Part shown: piece after piece, positions 18,939 to 29,700 of the stretch
Layout of the letters: every line of letters starts with the position of its first letter
Position numbering within the stretch: position 1 is the first letter of the stretch
Source of the DNA: Desulfosoma caldarium
GTDB lineage: Bacteria; Desulfobacterota; Syntrophobacteria; Syntrophobacterales; DSM-9756
Length of the DNA stretch: 64,000 nt
Direction of reading: 5' to 3'
NCBI RefSeq assembly: GCF_003751385.1
Contig: NZ_RJVA01000009.1
Location: forward strand, 186,001 to 250,000
Position numbers and translations under genes: made by a program
The notes under the pieces: model-generated
Databases searched by the model: none
What the model was told of the DNA's origin: nothing
Seen by the model: only the letters and a program-made list of their open reading frames with translations

Positions 18939-21900
18939 TTAGATCCTCACGGGCGACACGGCATCGCCCATGGTCCAGAGCCGCCGTGTCATTTCCTGCT
19001 GAGACGCCTGGAGCCAGCCGCTCCACGCCTCGGCCGCTTCCCTTTCCGCCTCCTTTTCCAGAGCCAGCGGTGACACGCCAAGAAGAACCTGGAATCCTTC
19101 ATCCACTTCACGAATGCGATCCTCGCGGTCCTCTCGATGCGATGCCCTCAAAGTCTCGATGCGCTGAAACCATTGCTCCATAAAGAAGTCACGAAAATCC
19201 TCATCGCTAGGGGGATTCGGTCGTTTTTGGTACTGGCGAAGAACATGAAAGATACTGTATCGATCGATGGCACCTTCATACCATGCCTGAACAATGCGAA
19301 GCCTTTTGCGATCCAATTGATGCACAATCTGACGGATACGCTTTCGAAAGGACTCCATGCGCTCCTTTTCCAGGAGTTCCGACAATTCCCGGTACATGGC
19401 TTCCTTGAGGGTTCCCAAGGCAATGCCGCGACGCTGCATGACATCCCGAGCGTGCTCAAAGCCCTCTCCTCTAAGCAAACCTTGGCGAATTTTGGAAAAG
19501 GCCTTGTCGGCTTCGTAGAGCTCATGGCTTTGGGATGCCAGCCGTCGCGCAACGGCCATGGTCATGATCCAGATGCGGTCCTTGCGCCATCGGTTTCTCT
19601 GCTCCCATTCACGGGTAAAGGCGTGACGCAGCTCGTCCTTGCTTAACCCTTCCAGGTTGTACCCCTCGTCCCAAAAGGCCTCAAAGCAGGCCTCTTCATT
19701 CATGGCTTCGGCTGCCTGCTGGACGATGTGAAACCGCATGTAGAGCTGCAGTTCACGCACGGCAGCCGCCACATCGGGCTTTTCTCCTCGCGATACCCCT
19801 TGGCGCAAACATCGACGTACGGGTTCCAGATCCTTCATGCGATTCACTAAAAGGCTGTAGCGAGCCCCCAAGCCCTTGGCCAAGGGAACCGGCAAGGCTT
19901 CCGTGAGGCGATCATTGGTAAACTGGAGCCACGCCGCTTCAATGATATCGGAAGTTTCGCGGATTTCTCGCAACAGAGCCGTGATCACGTCCAAATCCCC
20001 CTCTCTTTTGGCCAAGACGAAGAGGTAATGCAGAAGCCGTTCTCGGTCGAAGTCGGCGTAGCGGCGCACGGCCATTTCCACCTCTTTCATCCATCGAGGA
20101 AACGCGGTCTCGTACCACCCAATAGCCGTGTCCGGAATGCCCTCCAGAACGACCCCTGAAAAAGCTTCCACAAGAAGGCGCCATCGAACCAAGACGACCA
20201 TTTTCTGAAGAACGTCCAGGAGCAGGGCATCTTTCCATGAAGGATAGCGGTGAAACCAACCAAACATTTTTTCCAGAATTTTCGGTGGCTCCATGCCACC
20301 ATGCAACGCCTCGAGCAGCCAGGCTCGAAGGGCCTCGGCGGGGAGCTGTTCCGCGCGGTTCGATCTGACAGCCTCCTCGACAAGAACGGCCAGTCGCCTG
20401 ACCTGTTCCTGCCGCTCCAACACTTCACCGATAAGATTTCGAATGAGCTCGTGTTCCGAAGCCTCACCTTCGGCCGGCAAGAATTCTTCGGCCAAGGTCA
20501 CCTTCGATGCTTGAAACGCTTGCCAGGCCATTTCCCGAAGGCGATTTCTGTTCAGCGAACCAAGGCCCAAACCTGTCTTGTCTCCACGACGCACCATATC
20601 GCGGCAGATGCTTTCCACATGCGCTTTTAAGGCCGCAGGGTTGTCAATTACCGCGCTGGGGATTGTTCTCCCCGCACCCGTCGCGTCGCCTTCTGGCCTG
20701 AACTCTCTTCCATCGTGAACCCATGAGGTCAGCACATCCCGAAAGAAGATCTCCTTGTCGCCTCGTTGTTCCATTTCCTGAAGAAGCTCTTCTGCCACGC
20801 GCCGAGGGGGAGGAAAGTTTTCCTGATGCCAGTAGGCGTTTTTCACGACCTTGGAGAATTCTTCCCAGTTGTCGATTCGGTAGCGAGGGTGATTCATGGC
20901 GAGAAGATCTTGATTCCACCACTCAAAAAACTGTTCCTCAAAACGCTCCAGCCGATGCGCCAGCAAGCGTTGCCGATCTTCCGCGCTCAGTAAGTGGAGG
21001 TAAGGAACGGAGGCATAGAATCGCTCAGCCTGAATCTCGGGATGGGCCTCCTGAACCGACGGCCCGCCGGACACCATACGTCGTTCCAAGGCCAGCCAAT
21101 CGGTTTGGTCCTTAAGGCGCTCCCATTCCTTTTCCAACCGCACGGAACCGTTTTGAGTCAACCAGTGCCGCTCTTCAGGCCGAATTTTTTCCGTGGCTTC
21201 ATACCCGATGGTTTCCACAAGGGCTTGATAAAAGGCTTCGGAATCCGGTCTCTTGCACACACCGGGCTTGGATTCCAGCGTGCGCCAGCGGGACATGGCC
21301 TTTTCCATGACCCGTCGGCGCACCTCTTGGTGCGACACATCCAGCACCTTGGTCACCGCACGGCGCACCGCGTGGTCTTTTCCCAGGCGCCTCCATGCGC
21401 TAGGGTTTTTGAAAAGTTCGTAAGCAGAACCGACCGCATCCTGTGAAGAGGCTTCCGCTAAATGGGCCTTAAGAACCTGCGCAAGTCTCTCCCTTTCAAC
21501 GACCGCAAGATGAACGCACTCGTTCACCCGCCGTCGACCTTGCGCCAACCCCAGAGCAAAACCGGCACATCGAGCTTCGCCGCAGGCGCCGCAATCCAAT
21601 CCCGGCAAGATCGATATCAGGTTTCTTGTAAACCCTTCATCCCCTGATCGACCGTTCAAAATCCCCGCCCATTGCAGCAGGAATTTTTCCGGGACCATCT
21701 TCTGGCGCACCTGCCCTGGAAGCACAAGGCGCTGGGATTCTCCCACTAGGGCTGAGCGCACCGCGTCCAGAGTGCCTTTTTCCGCGGCCTGCAACACGTC
21801 GGCTTTCAGTTCCTGAACCATGAAATGGGCTAAATGCACGCCCACTTCTTCTTCATTCAGGCACACGGGATGGTTAAGACGTCGATACAATGAGGTCGCT

Positions 21901-23717
21901 TTGTTTTGAAACTTTTGCACAGCTTTTTGCGCCAGGCCTTGGGTAACCTTTGCCCACGGAGGAACCAGCACGGCGGCCAATGCCGGAACTTGGTCCATGG
22001 AGAGATGCAACGTGTGGCCTTGCGCTTTCTTCCACTGCGCAACGACCAATTTGTAAAAGGCTTCGGCAAATCGCGCCACGGTTCGCTCAAAAAAGCTGAA
22101 CGCCTTTTTAGGAGCAAGCCTTTGCAAAGCTGGTGCACTGCGGCATGCCTTTGACCAGGGAACGATCTCACGAACAAGCTCCACAAATTCAAGGGGTGTT
22201 CCCGTGGGGGGAAAGGTCGTGGGAGTCCCCAAGCAAAAAGATGCGTCTAATGATGCCGAAGAGGTCTTGAAACGCGCCACATGTTCGCCCAAGGCGTCCA
22301 GAACCCGTTGTAACTCTTTGGGGTCCGCAGCGCCATTCGGCGCAGCAGTGGGGCCATGGGCCAGGACCTCGGTGCGAACGGCCACATGAAAATCAGCTTC
22401 TCCAAAAGTTCGAGAACCCGGCTTTTTCCGGAAGCTTTCCCATTGCAAACGGCATTCTCGTTCCAGAAGATGTGCCAGCTCCTTTCGCGTCGCCACTTCG
22501 TAGCCACGGCGCTGCCGCACCAGCGCTTTGACGAGGTATTCCGGAAACGCAGTGCGCACCCGATCCTTCAAGGCATTGACGCCCTCTTCATAGGGCATGT
22601 CTTTCAAACCGGCCAGAGACCACGATGTGAAGAAGCGAAGACTTTGAACGATTGCGTGTTTTCGAGGCAAGGGTTGGACAATCATCTCCCTGAGTTCCCG
22701 AATCTCGCTCAGGAGTTGGTCCAGCACTTTGGCGCGCTGCTGCTGCCAGAACTCAAACACAGAGGCGCAATCCTGTTCCAGGGAACCGTGCAGTTCTTGA
22801 ATGGGCGTCAATAGGCGCAGTTTCGCTTCCTCAAAACGCGCGGTCTCTTCAGGGGGCACCACATCGGCTTCGTAGGGATCCTTGAAGCTTGCATGCCGTA
22901 TACGAAAACCGTCGGCCATGAGGCCTTCGAGGATCGAAACCGCATCCGGCAGGGGTTCTTTTTCCACCACACGCTGAATCACGACGAGCATGACATCCGT
23001 CAAGGATAGAAAACGACGCCATCCCAAAACGGATTGAAGCCGTTTTGTGTCTTCATCCGTCATGGTCTCGGCCAGGCAAAACTGGTGGCATCGCAGCAGA
23101 AGGTAAAAAAAGGCTTCCAGCGCCACGTCCGGCCTCAGAGTTGCATCGAGGCGATAACGCAACTGGTTGGCGCACTTGTGAGCGATGGTGGAAAGCGGTT
23201 CGTTTTCGTTGATGAGAAGCTGGTGTTCCAGCCACAGAAGTACATCCTCGTGGGTGACACAGGGGGCTTCGGGGTTTTCCGACTTGAGATAGCGCAAGCG
23301 GTCCAGACGGCGCTCATGAAAGGCGGGGTCCGTGCGATGATAGTTTTCCACAAGAAGAAACCAACGCACCCAAGGAAGAAGATCACACGGCTGGGTCGCA
23401 AAAGACCCCACACGCCGTGCATGCTCCAAAGGATCCCCCGCTTCGAACCAACTATGGCGAACGGCGCCGAGGCATACTTTTTCAGGATCCACATCCTCAG
23501 CATCGGTGTTCCAGACCTTGTCGATGCCGTGCAAGGTTTCAATGGCTTGAACCACTGCGACGCTAAGGTGTTGAAGGCTTTCTCCAAACTCAAACCTTTC
23601 GGCAAGGGTCCCCGTGATCTCTCTCGCCGTCTTTCGCAGGGCGCTTTCCCATTCGGCGAAAAGGCCGGAGTAGAATTGTTCCAGAGAACGCTGTGGAGTG
23701 AATCCTTCGATGCCCAT
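18939..23717 (-). CDS. Giant [4Fe-4S]-motif protein of the 2-oxoacid oxidoreductase cluster (unrecognised)
   Basis: About 1592 residues, soluble and largely alpha-helical by composition, with no membrane segment. The only motif I recognise is a C-x2-C-x4-C-x16-C cluster (C709, C712, C717, C734, in GLDCGACGEARCAGFA), which matches the [4Fe-4S] domain found in RnfB and corrinoid/CO-dehydrogenase proteins. The rest (1-700 and 740-1592) matches nothing that I know. The ATG at 23717 is 19 bases after the PFOR-like stop and follows GGGGGAG; a GTG at 23756 would overlap the upstream gene. Tight coupling to the PFOR-like gene and the NuoEF gene downstream suggests a scaffold or electron-relay subunit. 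Function is inferred from context only. Confidence 0.75.
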   Translation of the reverse strand: MGIEGFTPQRSLEQFYSGLFAEWESALRKTAREITGTLAERFEFGESLQHLSVAVVQAIETLHGIDKVWNTDAEDVDPEKVCLGAVRHSWFEAGDPLEHARRVGSFATQPCDLLPWVRWFLLVENYHRTDPAFHERRLDRLRYLKSENPEAPCVTHEDVLLWLEHQLLINENEPLSTIAHKCANQLRYRLDATLRPDVALEAFFYLLLRCHQFCLAETMTDEDTKRLQSVLGWRRFLSLTDVMLVVIQRVVEKEPLPDAVSILEGLMADGFRIRHASFKDPYEADVVPPEETARFEEAKLRLLTPIQELHGSLEQDCASVFEFWQQQRAKVLDQLLSEIRELREMIVQPLPRKHAIVQSLRFFTSWSLAGLKDMPYEEGVNALKDRVRTAFPEYLVKALVRQRRGYEVATRKELAHLLERECRLQWESFRKKPGSRTFGEADFHVAVRTEVLAHGPTAAPNGAADPKELQRVLDALGEHVARFKTSSASLDASFCLGTPTTFPPTGTPLEFVELVREIVPWSKACRSAPALQRLAPKKAFSFFERTVARFAEAFYKLVVAQWKKAQGHTLHLSMDQVPALAAVLVPPWAKVTQGLAQKAVQKFQNKATSLYRRLNHPVCLNEEEVGVHLAHFMVQELKADVLQAAEKGTLDAVRSALVGESQRLVLPGQVRQKMVPEKFLLQWAGILNGRSGDEGFTRNLISILPGLDCGACGEARCAGFALGLAQGRRRVNECVHLAVVERERLAQVLKAHLAEASSQDAVGSAYELFKNPSAWRRLGKDHAVRRAVTKVLDVSHQEVRRRVMEKAMSRWRTLESKPGVCKRPDSEAFYQALVETIGYEATEKIRPEERHWLTQNGSVRLEKEWERLKDQTDWLALERRMVSGGPSVQEAHPEIQAERFYASVPYLHLLSAEDRQRLLAHRLERFEEQFFEWWNQDLLAMNHPRYRIDNWEEFSKVVKNAYWHQENFPPPRRVAEELLQEMEQRGDKEIFFRDVLTSWVHDGREFRPEGDATGAGRTIPSAVIDNPAALKAHVESICRDMVRRGDKTGLGLGSLNRNRLREMAWQAFQASKVTLAEEFLPAEGEASEHELIRNLIGEVLERQEQVRRLAVLVEEAVRSNRAEQLPAEALRAWLLEALHGGMEPPKILEKMFGWFHRYPSWKDALLLDVLQKMVVLVRWRLLVEAFSGVVLEGIPDTAIGWYETAFPRWMKEVEMAVRRYADFDRERLLHYLFVLAKREGDLDVITALLREIRETSDIIEAAWLQFTNDRLTEALPVPLAKGLGARYSLLVNRMKDLEPVRRCLRQGVSRGEKPDVAAAVRELQLYMRFHIVQQAAEAMNEEACFEAFWDEGYNLEGLSKDELRHAFTREWEQRNRWRKDRIWIMTMAVARRLASQSHELYEADKAFSKIRQGLLRGEGFEHARDVMQRRGIALGTLKEAMYRELSELLEKERMESFRKRIRQIVHQLDRKRLRIVQAWYEGAIDRYSIFHVLRQYQKRPNPPSDEDFRDFFMEQWFQRIETLRASHREDREDRIREVDEGFQVLLGVSPLALEKEAEREAAEAWSGWLQASQQEMTRRLWTMGDAVSPVRI

Positions 23718-23736
23718 GGTCTCCCCCGTTCTGTGC

Positions 23737-26700
23737 TTAGATGGCGCCCTGGCCACTGAGGTCGGGCCACACCCAGGTTCGAAAATATTCTAGATAAAAG
23801 TCCTGAGTCTTTGTGGTGCCGACCAACACGTGGCGTCGCACGTATTCTTCCACCATGTGCCGTTTCTGTTTAGGACTCAACGAATCCGAAAGCCCGTTTA
23901 AGAACGCTTGGAGTTTCCCTCGACCCTGCCCCTCAAAAAAGTCTTCGATTTCCGGAGCGTACAGTTTGCCGATCACTTCCCGCTGCACCCATCGATCAAT
24001 CACATCGCGATAGGTCCACAGGTATTCCGTTTCCAAATGGCCAATCAATTCTTGAGGAATCTTTGTGCGCAGGCGGCTCCACTGAGATGTTTCGTCCTGA
24101 GCCAGGAATTCGAGGAGAAGACGATCGTAGTCTTCGGGATTGAGCAACATTGCTCGGCGGCAGGAAAGGTTCACGAGACGGCGCACAACCTTTTCTATGC
24201 GAGCTGCCTCTTCGGCTTCAAAGGGCACGGCGACAAGCGCCGCGATTTCCCGTTCGATGTCTTCCAAAACGCACGTCCATGGCGTGGAGGTTGGCTTGTC
24301 GGCTTCTTCCATGACGGCATGGGAATGGACCGAAAGCGGCTCCCCCAAAGGCCCAGTCGGGCTCTCCGTCTGAAAAGCTCCTGGAAGGGCGTCCGCGTCC
24401 AGTCCGAACCGGCGCAAAAGCGCTGCCGAGACAGACTCCCTGGGTGATTTGGCAAGAAGATGGCGAGCCTTTTCCCTGTCTTCGGCCGATCCTCCGTAGT
24501 GAAGCAACACCAGAGCGCGGCGCGCATCACTGCGGCCCGTATTCGCCGCCAGACGAGCCAAGCGCTTCTCCAGTTCCACAATCAGGCGCCGGCGAAGCTC
24601 GGTTTCTTCGTACACTTCCCTCGGTCCCACAAACTCCACCTGATTGTAGTGGGCCAGCAGCCCCACATAGTCGCGCGCGATGATGCGCCGATGCAGCTGC
24701 TTTCTAAAGGACTCTTCCGCTTCATGATCCTGGCCCGGAAAGTATTTGGGAACCCGCGTGTGCCGTGCCAGAGCTCTTATGTGGAGCGCCGTGAGTTCCT
24801 CGATCCAGTCCTTCAGCGTGTCATCTTCCTGGATCCAGTGTTTCAGAGCTTCCCGTTCCCAAGGTTCCAGGGGACTGAAAAGCAGATGAGTTGACAGCAA
24901 GAGCTCTTTCATTTCCGGCACCGTGATTTCGCGGCCGCCCAAACCGCCCACCAAGCTGCGCAGCACCGCCGGAGGTGGGCCCTTGGCCCCCTGATCCAAG
25001 CGAGCACAGGCGTTGAAAACGCGGGACGCTAACGGCGGAATAGATCCGAAACTGTTGGACCGATCCAGAACGGCCACGGCTCGCATGCCCTTCAGCCATT
25101 GCTGGAGTTCTTCTTCCGGAAAGGGATTCATGAGCCGCACGGACACGCACCCCATGCCCCGCCAGCCCTCCTCTTCCAGTTCTTGCAGAGCCTCCACAGC
25201 GTTGGGAAACAAGGATCCTTGCAAAACGAGGAGGGTTTTCAGGCTGTCCGTGGTGGGCACGGACGCTTCTTCGAAAGCTGAGCCGGCCACACGCACCTCC
25301 AAAGGATGCAGCTGAACCCCGGTCAAACGCCTCACGGCCTCCACGGCTTTGGGCCACACCCAGCGTACCATCTCGTGGGCCTTTTCCACCTCGCTTTGCG
25401 TTTCCTGATACGTTGCGGCCGTACAACTGGGACCGTGCACCACCCGGTGCCCATCTGCATTCACAATGCGGTGTTCCGAGAAATCAAACCCTTGTAGCGT
25501 TTCCGTCAACCACCGGCGCACCACGGCATCAGGGGGCACTCGAACAAGCCCGATCTTGTGCGTGTCCGTAATGCCACCAATGGACAAGATGACCGGCAAC
25601 TTGGCAAAGTGGGTTAAAAGCCGAGCCAAGTACAAACAGGGCACGTATTCTTGTATGCTCTTGGGCGCCAACATGATGCCGCCATCGTCTCGAAAACTCA
25701 TGAAATCTGTGTGGCTCTCTTCAATGTTCAAATTGGGCGCCGCCAAGGCTCTCTTGGCCAGAAGAAACAGCCCTTCCAGCCGCGCTCCAACGAACTGGGG
25801 AATGATTTCCGTAAAGAGCCGCCAGCCTTGGGAAGCGGTAAAGGTGACGGGTAGAAACATACCGGTGCGCGCGACTCCCAAGAGCTTTTCCGCCGCCACT
25901 TTTTCCGATGGGTTGAGTTCATCCACGACGATGTAGGGGTGTCCGTTGGCAAAAGCTTCGGCCATGGCATAAAAGGGATTGCCGGCCGGTGTGATGGGAA
26001 AACCCACGTAAAAGAGAGGATGTTCGGGCAGGGCAATCTGCGAAAGAACCATGCCGGCCAATGTCCCGCCCATGATCATCAGGGCATCCCCGGGATCGTC
26101 CGCACAACCACGCCGATCCGCTTCGGCCCTCGACCCGGACAAACGCACGCTCTTCACGGGCACTTCCTCACCCGTGGCAACGTTCGTCAAGATGGGCGAC
26201 GGCCATTCGTGCCGTTCGCTTCGAGCCCTGTCCATGGCCTTTTCGTAGAGGGCGAGCAGCTCGGGGTTTTTGAGCACGGCGCCGGGAAATCCTCGAGTGA
26301 GGATCCCCTTGTCCCTATCCCAGTTGAAGGGAAGGCCGGCATGCACCAGGGCATCAAAGATGGCCGAAACCGCCACCAGGTTGGACACCATCCCGGACCG
26401 TCCGGACAACCGTTCCATGATGCCGTCCATATCCACGGTGATCATGCGGCAGGAGACCAAGGCGCGGCATAAGGTACGCAGTCGATCACGCTCTGGGAAT
26501 GCCGCCTCCCCGCCTGGCGTGCCCAATGCCCGATCCAGTTCCAACTCTAAACGCTCAGGGGACCATCCGCCGTCCTGAAACGCTTGTTGCCTTAAAGCCA
26601 TCACCGCAACTCGAAGGTTTTCCGGACAAAAACGCACCACTTCCGTCCAGAGCCGTTCCGGCTCGTCCCAATGATTCACGATCACTGTTCCGCCCACTCG

Positions 26701-29700
26701 CAGGGATCCAAAGAGCATGTGCGGATCTCTTTTCATTTCTTCAAAGTTGGTCACCACCACCACAAGGGCATCAAAGGAGAACATGGCGTCTTTTCTTTCC
26801 AGGGGCCGGCTGTCCACGAAGGTTGCGGAAAGGACCGGCGTGCCTCTTTTGGAAGAACCGAACTGCCAGGACATTCCCGCCCAACACCCTTTGGCGGTGA
26901 GAAACTGGGCAAAGACACGGTTGATGGCAATGCCACGATCGCCCGCCAGACTGGCTACGGCGATGGTAAACGGTCCAAATCGGGAAAGCACCTGTCGAAG
27001 CGCTTCCCGCTCATGCCCAGCAGCCTGAACATGCTGAACACGAATCAGCCCCCCGGTTTGCAGAAAATCCCTACGCAACTGTTGGGACAAACGATATTGT
27101 TGCAGTTCGGTCCATGCCGCCAACGTGCGCTCTTCCAAAAGGCGATCCAAGATCTGAAACAAAATCCCTGTAAGGCCCTCTTGGCTCTGGGCCGAGGAGT
27201 CGAGCTCGTTGTCCGTTTGAAACAGTTCCTTGCCGATGGGATCGGCTTCCCACAAAGCCCGGGCGGCATCTCGGAGTCTGGCATAAGCTTTGTGGACCTG
27301 TTCCAAGGCCGCGCGGGCTTCCCTGCGCCATCGGTTCAAGGCTTGTTCCTCATCGCCAAATGCCTCCAACCCTGATTCATAGGCTTCCAGGCTTTCTAGG
27401 GCGCGAACCACGGCACGCCACCGTTTTTCGTCTTCATCATGAAACCCGTCTCGAAGATCCGCATACCGAGCACCGGTTTCCTGTCCGAGAAGCCGTAACA
27501 CCATGTCCCGTTCCAGGGTTTCGGCAAAATGCGGTTTGAGTCGGCCGTCGTCGTCGAAAAGAACCGCGTAGGGAAAGGCCCTGCCGTCCACGCGTGCCGA
27601 TGCCCATTGGGACCTCAGATCGTCCATGAAGGCTCGCACTCGTCTTTCGGCCTGAAGGATCAAGCGAGTTTCTAGGTCGATCTGCCAGTTCATTTGATCG
27701 CGGTAGGTTTCCAGTTGCATGATGAGGAATCGGGCCAAAGCGTTTCTGGGCACCCACTGACCGGTGTCCTCATCGCGCTTGAGCAAGGCTTTGTAGCGGG
27801 GATCCCTGGAGATCCAATAGAGCACCGGCTTGGGATCCATACGCCATTCTTCGTAAGGTTTTCCCCGATCTTCCGGATGAAACGGGGCCACGCGCTTGCG
27901 GTATCGGCCGTAAAACACCACTTCGGGAAGCATGCCCGCATGGGCCATAATGCGGGCGTAATCGTCGGGATCTTGCCCGAAAAACTTGCCGGTCTCCGGA
28001 CACGGGGTCACGTCCCATCGCATGGCGGATTGTCCCAGTCGGTCCGCGAGAAGCCAAAACTCTTGGGCAGCGGCTCGATCCCCACTGTGCCCCATCCCCA
28101 CAAGAACCCCAGGAAATTCCGCTGCCAGATTAATGAGTGTCCACTGGACCCTTTGGTTGCCCATGAGGAATTTTCCTATGGGTGTGGTCAAGGTTCCCAT
28201 GCCCAGAAGCGAACTGGCCGAGCTTTCCCCTCCCGTATTGGAATAGACCTGGGTATCGGTAACCGTGATGAAATGCAGCACGTTGGGCCACCGTTGTCGG
28301 ATGAGAAAAGCCTGCTGGCGCAGGGCGTTAAGCCATGCCGGAAGGCCGATCACAGCCCCACCGTCACCACCTTGGCTCACCACGTAGCGCCGCCCCTTTT
28401 TCAAAAGCCCCATGCGCACGGCACGATCCAACACCTGGCTCATGGCTTCGCCAAAGGCAAAACCACCCCCAAAAACCGTCCGCCCTCCCGGAACCTTCTG
28501 CGCCGCTTCGTTCATCTTGTTTAGGGTTTCGCTCATGCAACCCGTTTCACACGTGAAGGCGACCTGAGGCACCTCGCCGCGGGCTAAACTCATGGCTATG
28601 GCCATGGCCACAGGTATCGCTAGCACCTGCGCCTCGGCGCAAGACGGACACGCCGAATGTCCCCCCGCAAAGGCCATGGGACCGTAGCGGGCATGAAGCT
28701 GTGCCGCGGATTGAGGAAGCTCGTTGAGAAGCTTTTGCGCAATGGTCGCTTCCTCCTGCAACAGTTCGGGGTGCCGCAAAAAGATCTCTTGCAAGTGCCT
28801 GGTCAGCCCGTTCAGTAACGGGCTCTTCGTCACCGGATGTTTCTGAGGCAGGTGCGGACTCAGAATGAGCCCTTCCCTTCCCACATCTCGCAGGACTTCC
28901 GCATGCACCTTTGCCGGCACGTCTTCGTATCGCGGCGCAAGAATGAGGTCGATGTCCCCTTCACGCCACAGCCGGCCGATGGATCGGCCGTCCCACAAGC
29001 CCTGTTCCTTGAACCACCGGGTCACCTCGTTGGCCGGCACATGCACTCGCGTCACCGAGGAGGATCCCAGGGTGGGTGACCGAAAATTCGTCACGGGTCT
29101 ATCAAAAAGCCCCGTGGCTCGCACTTCAAGCCCCGCATGTAAAGCCGCCGCCAAAAGGTCCTGTTCCACAAGGCCGTCTTCGGTGACACATAGAAGGCCG
29201 GCCGTAAATCGCGGTCGAATCAGGCAGGTGGGGTTGCCGTTGAAAAAGAAGGTCACGGTCAATCCCCTTCCTGGAACGCGCCCTGGCCATTCATCCCGAG
29301 GCACCGGTGTGAGGACGATCTGCTCAATGGCCTCTTCCGGCCAGGATCCTAAGGGGCCTCGACGGAAGGCGAGAGACTGCACCGCGTACGGGTACGGGCC
29401 CGAACCGTCCTTTTCCAACGCCGTAAGCCACCGTTCCCAGGCGGCGACATGATTCCCATAGAGCCGAATGCCGATGCCGTAATCCACGAATGCGCGGCGC
29501 CGCGACGGCGATTCCTGGTCCGCGGTGTAAGGAACGGAAACCAAGTGGGGACAGCGCATGTGACATAGACCACAGTGCGTGCAGTGGTCTTCCTGAGCCC
29601 CAAGAAGTTCGATACCTGTCGGACTCACATGAATCCGCATCTCGTGACACAACCCCACACATTGCAAACATCCCGTGCATTGCGCCTTGTCCACGCGGAT

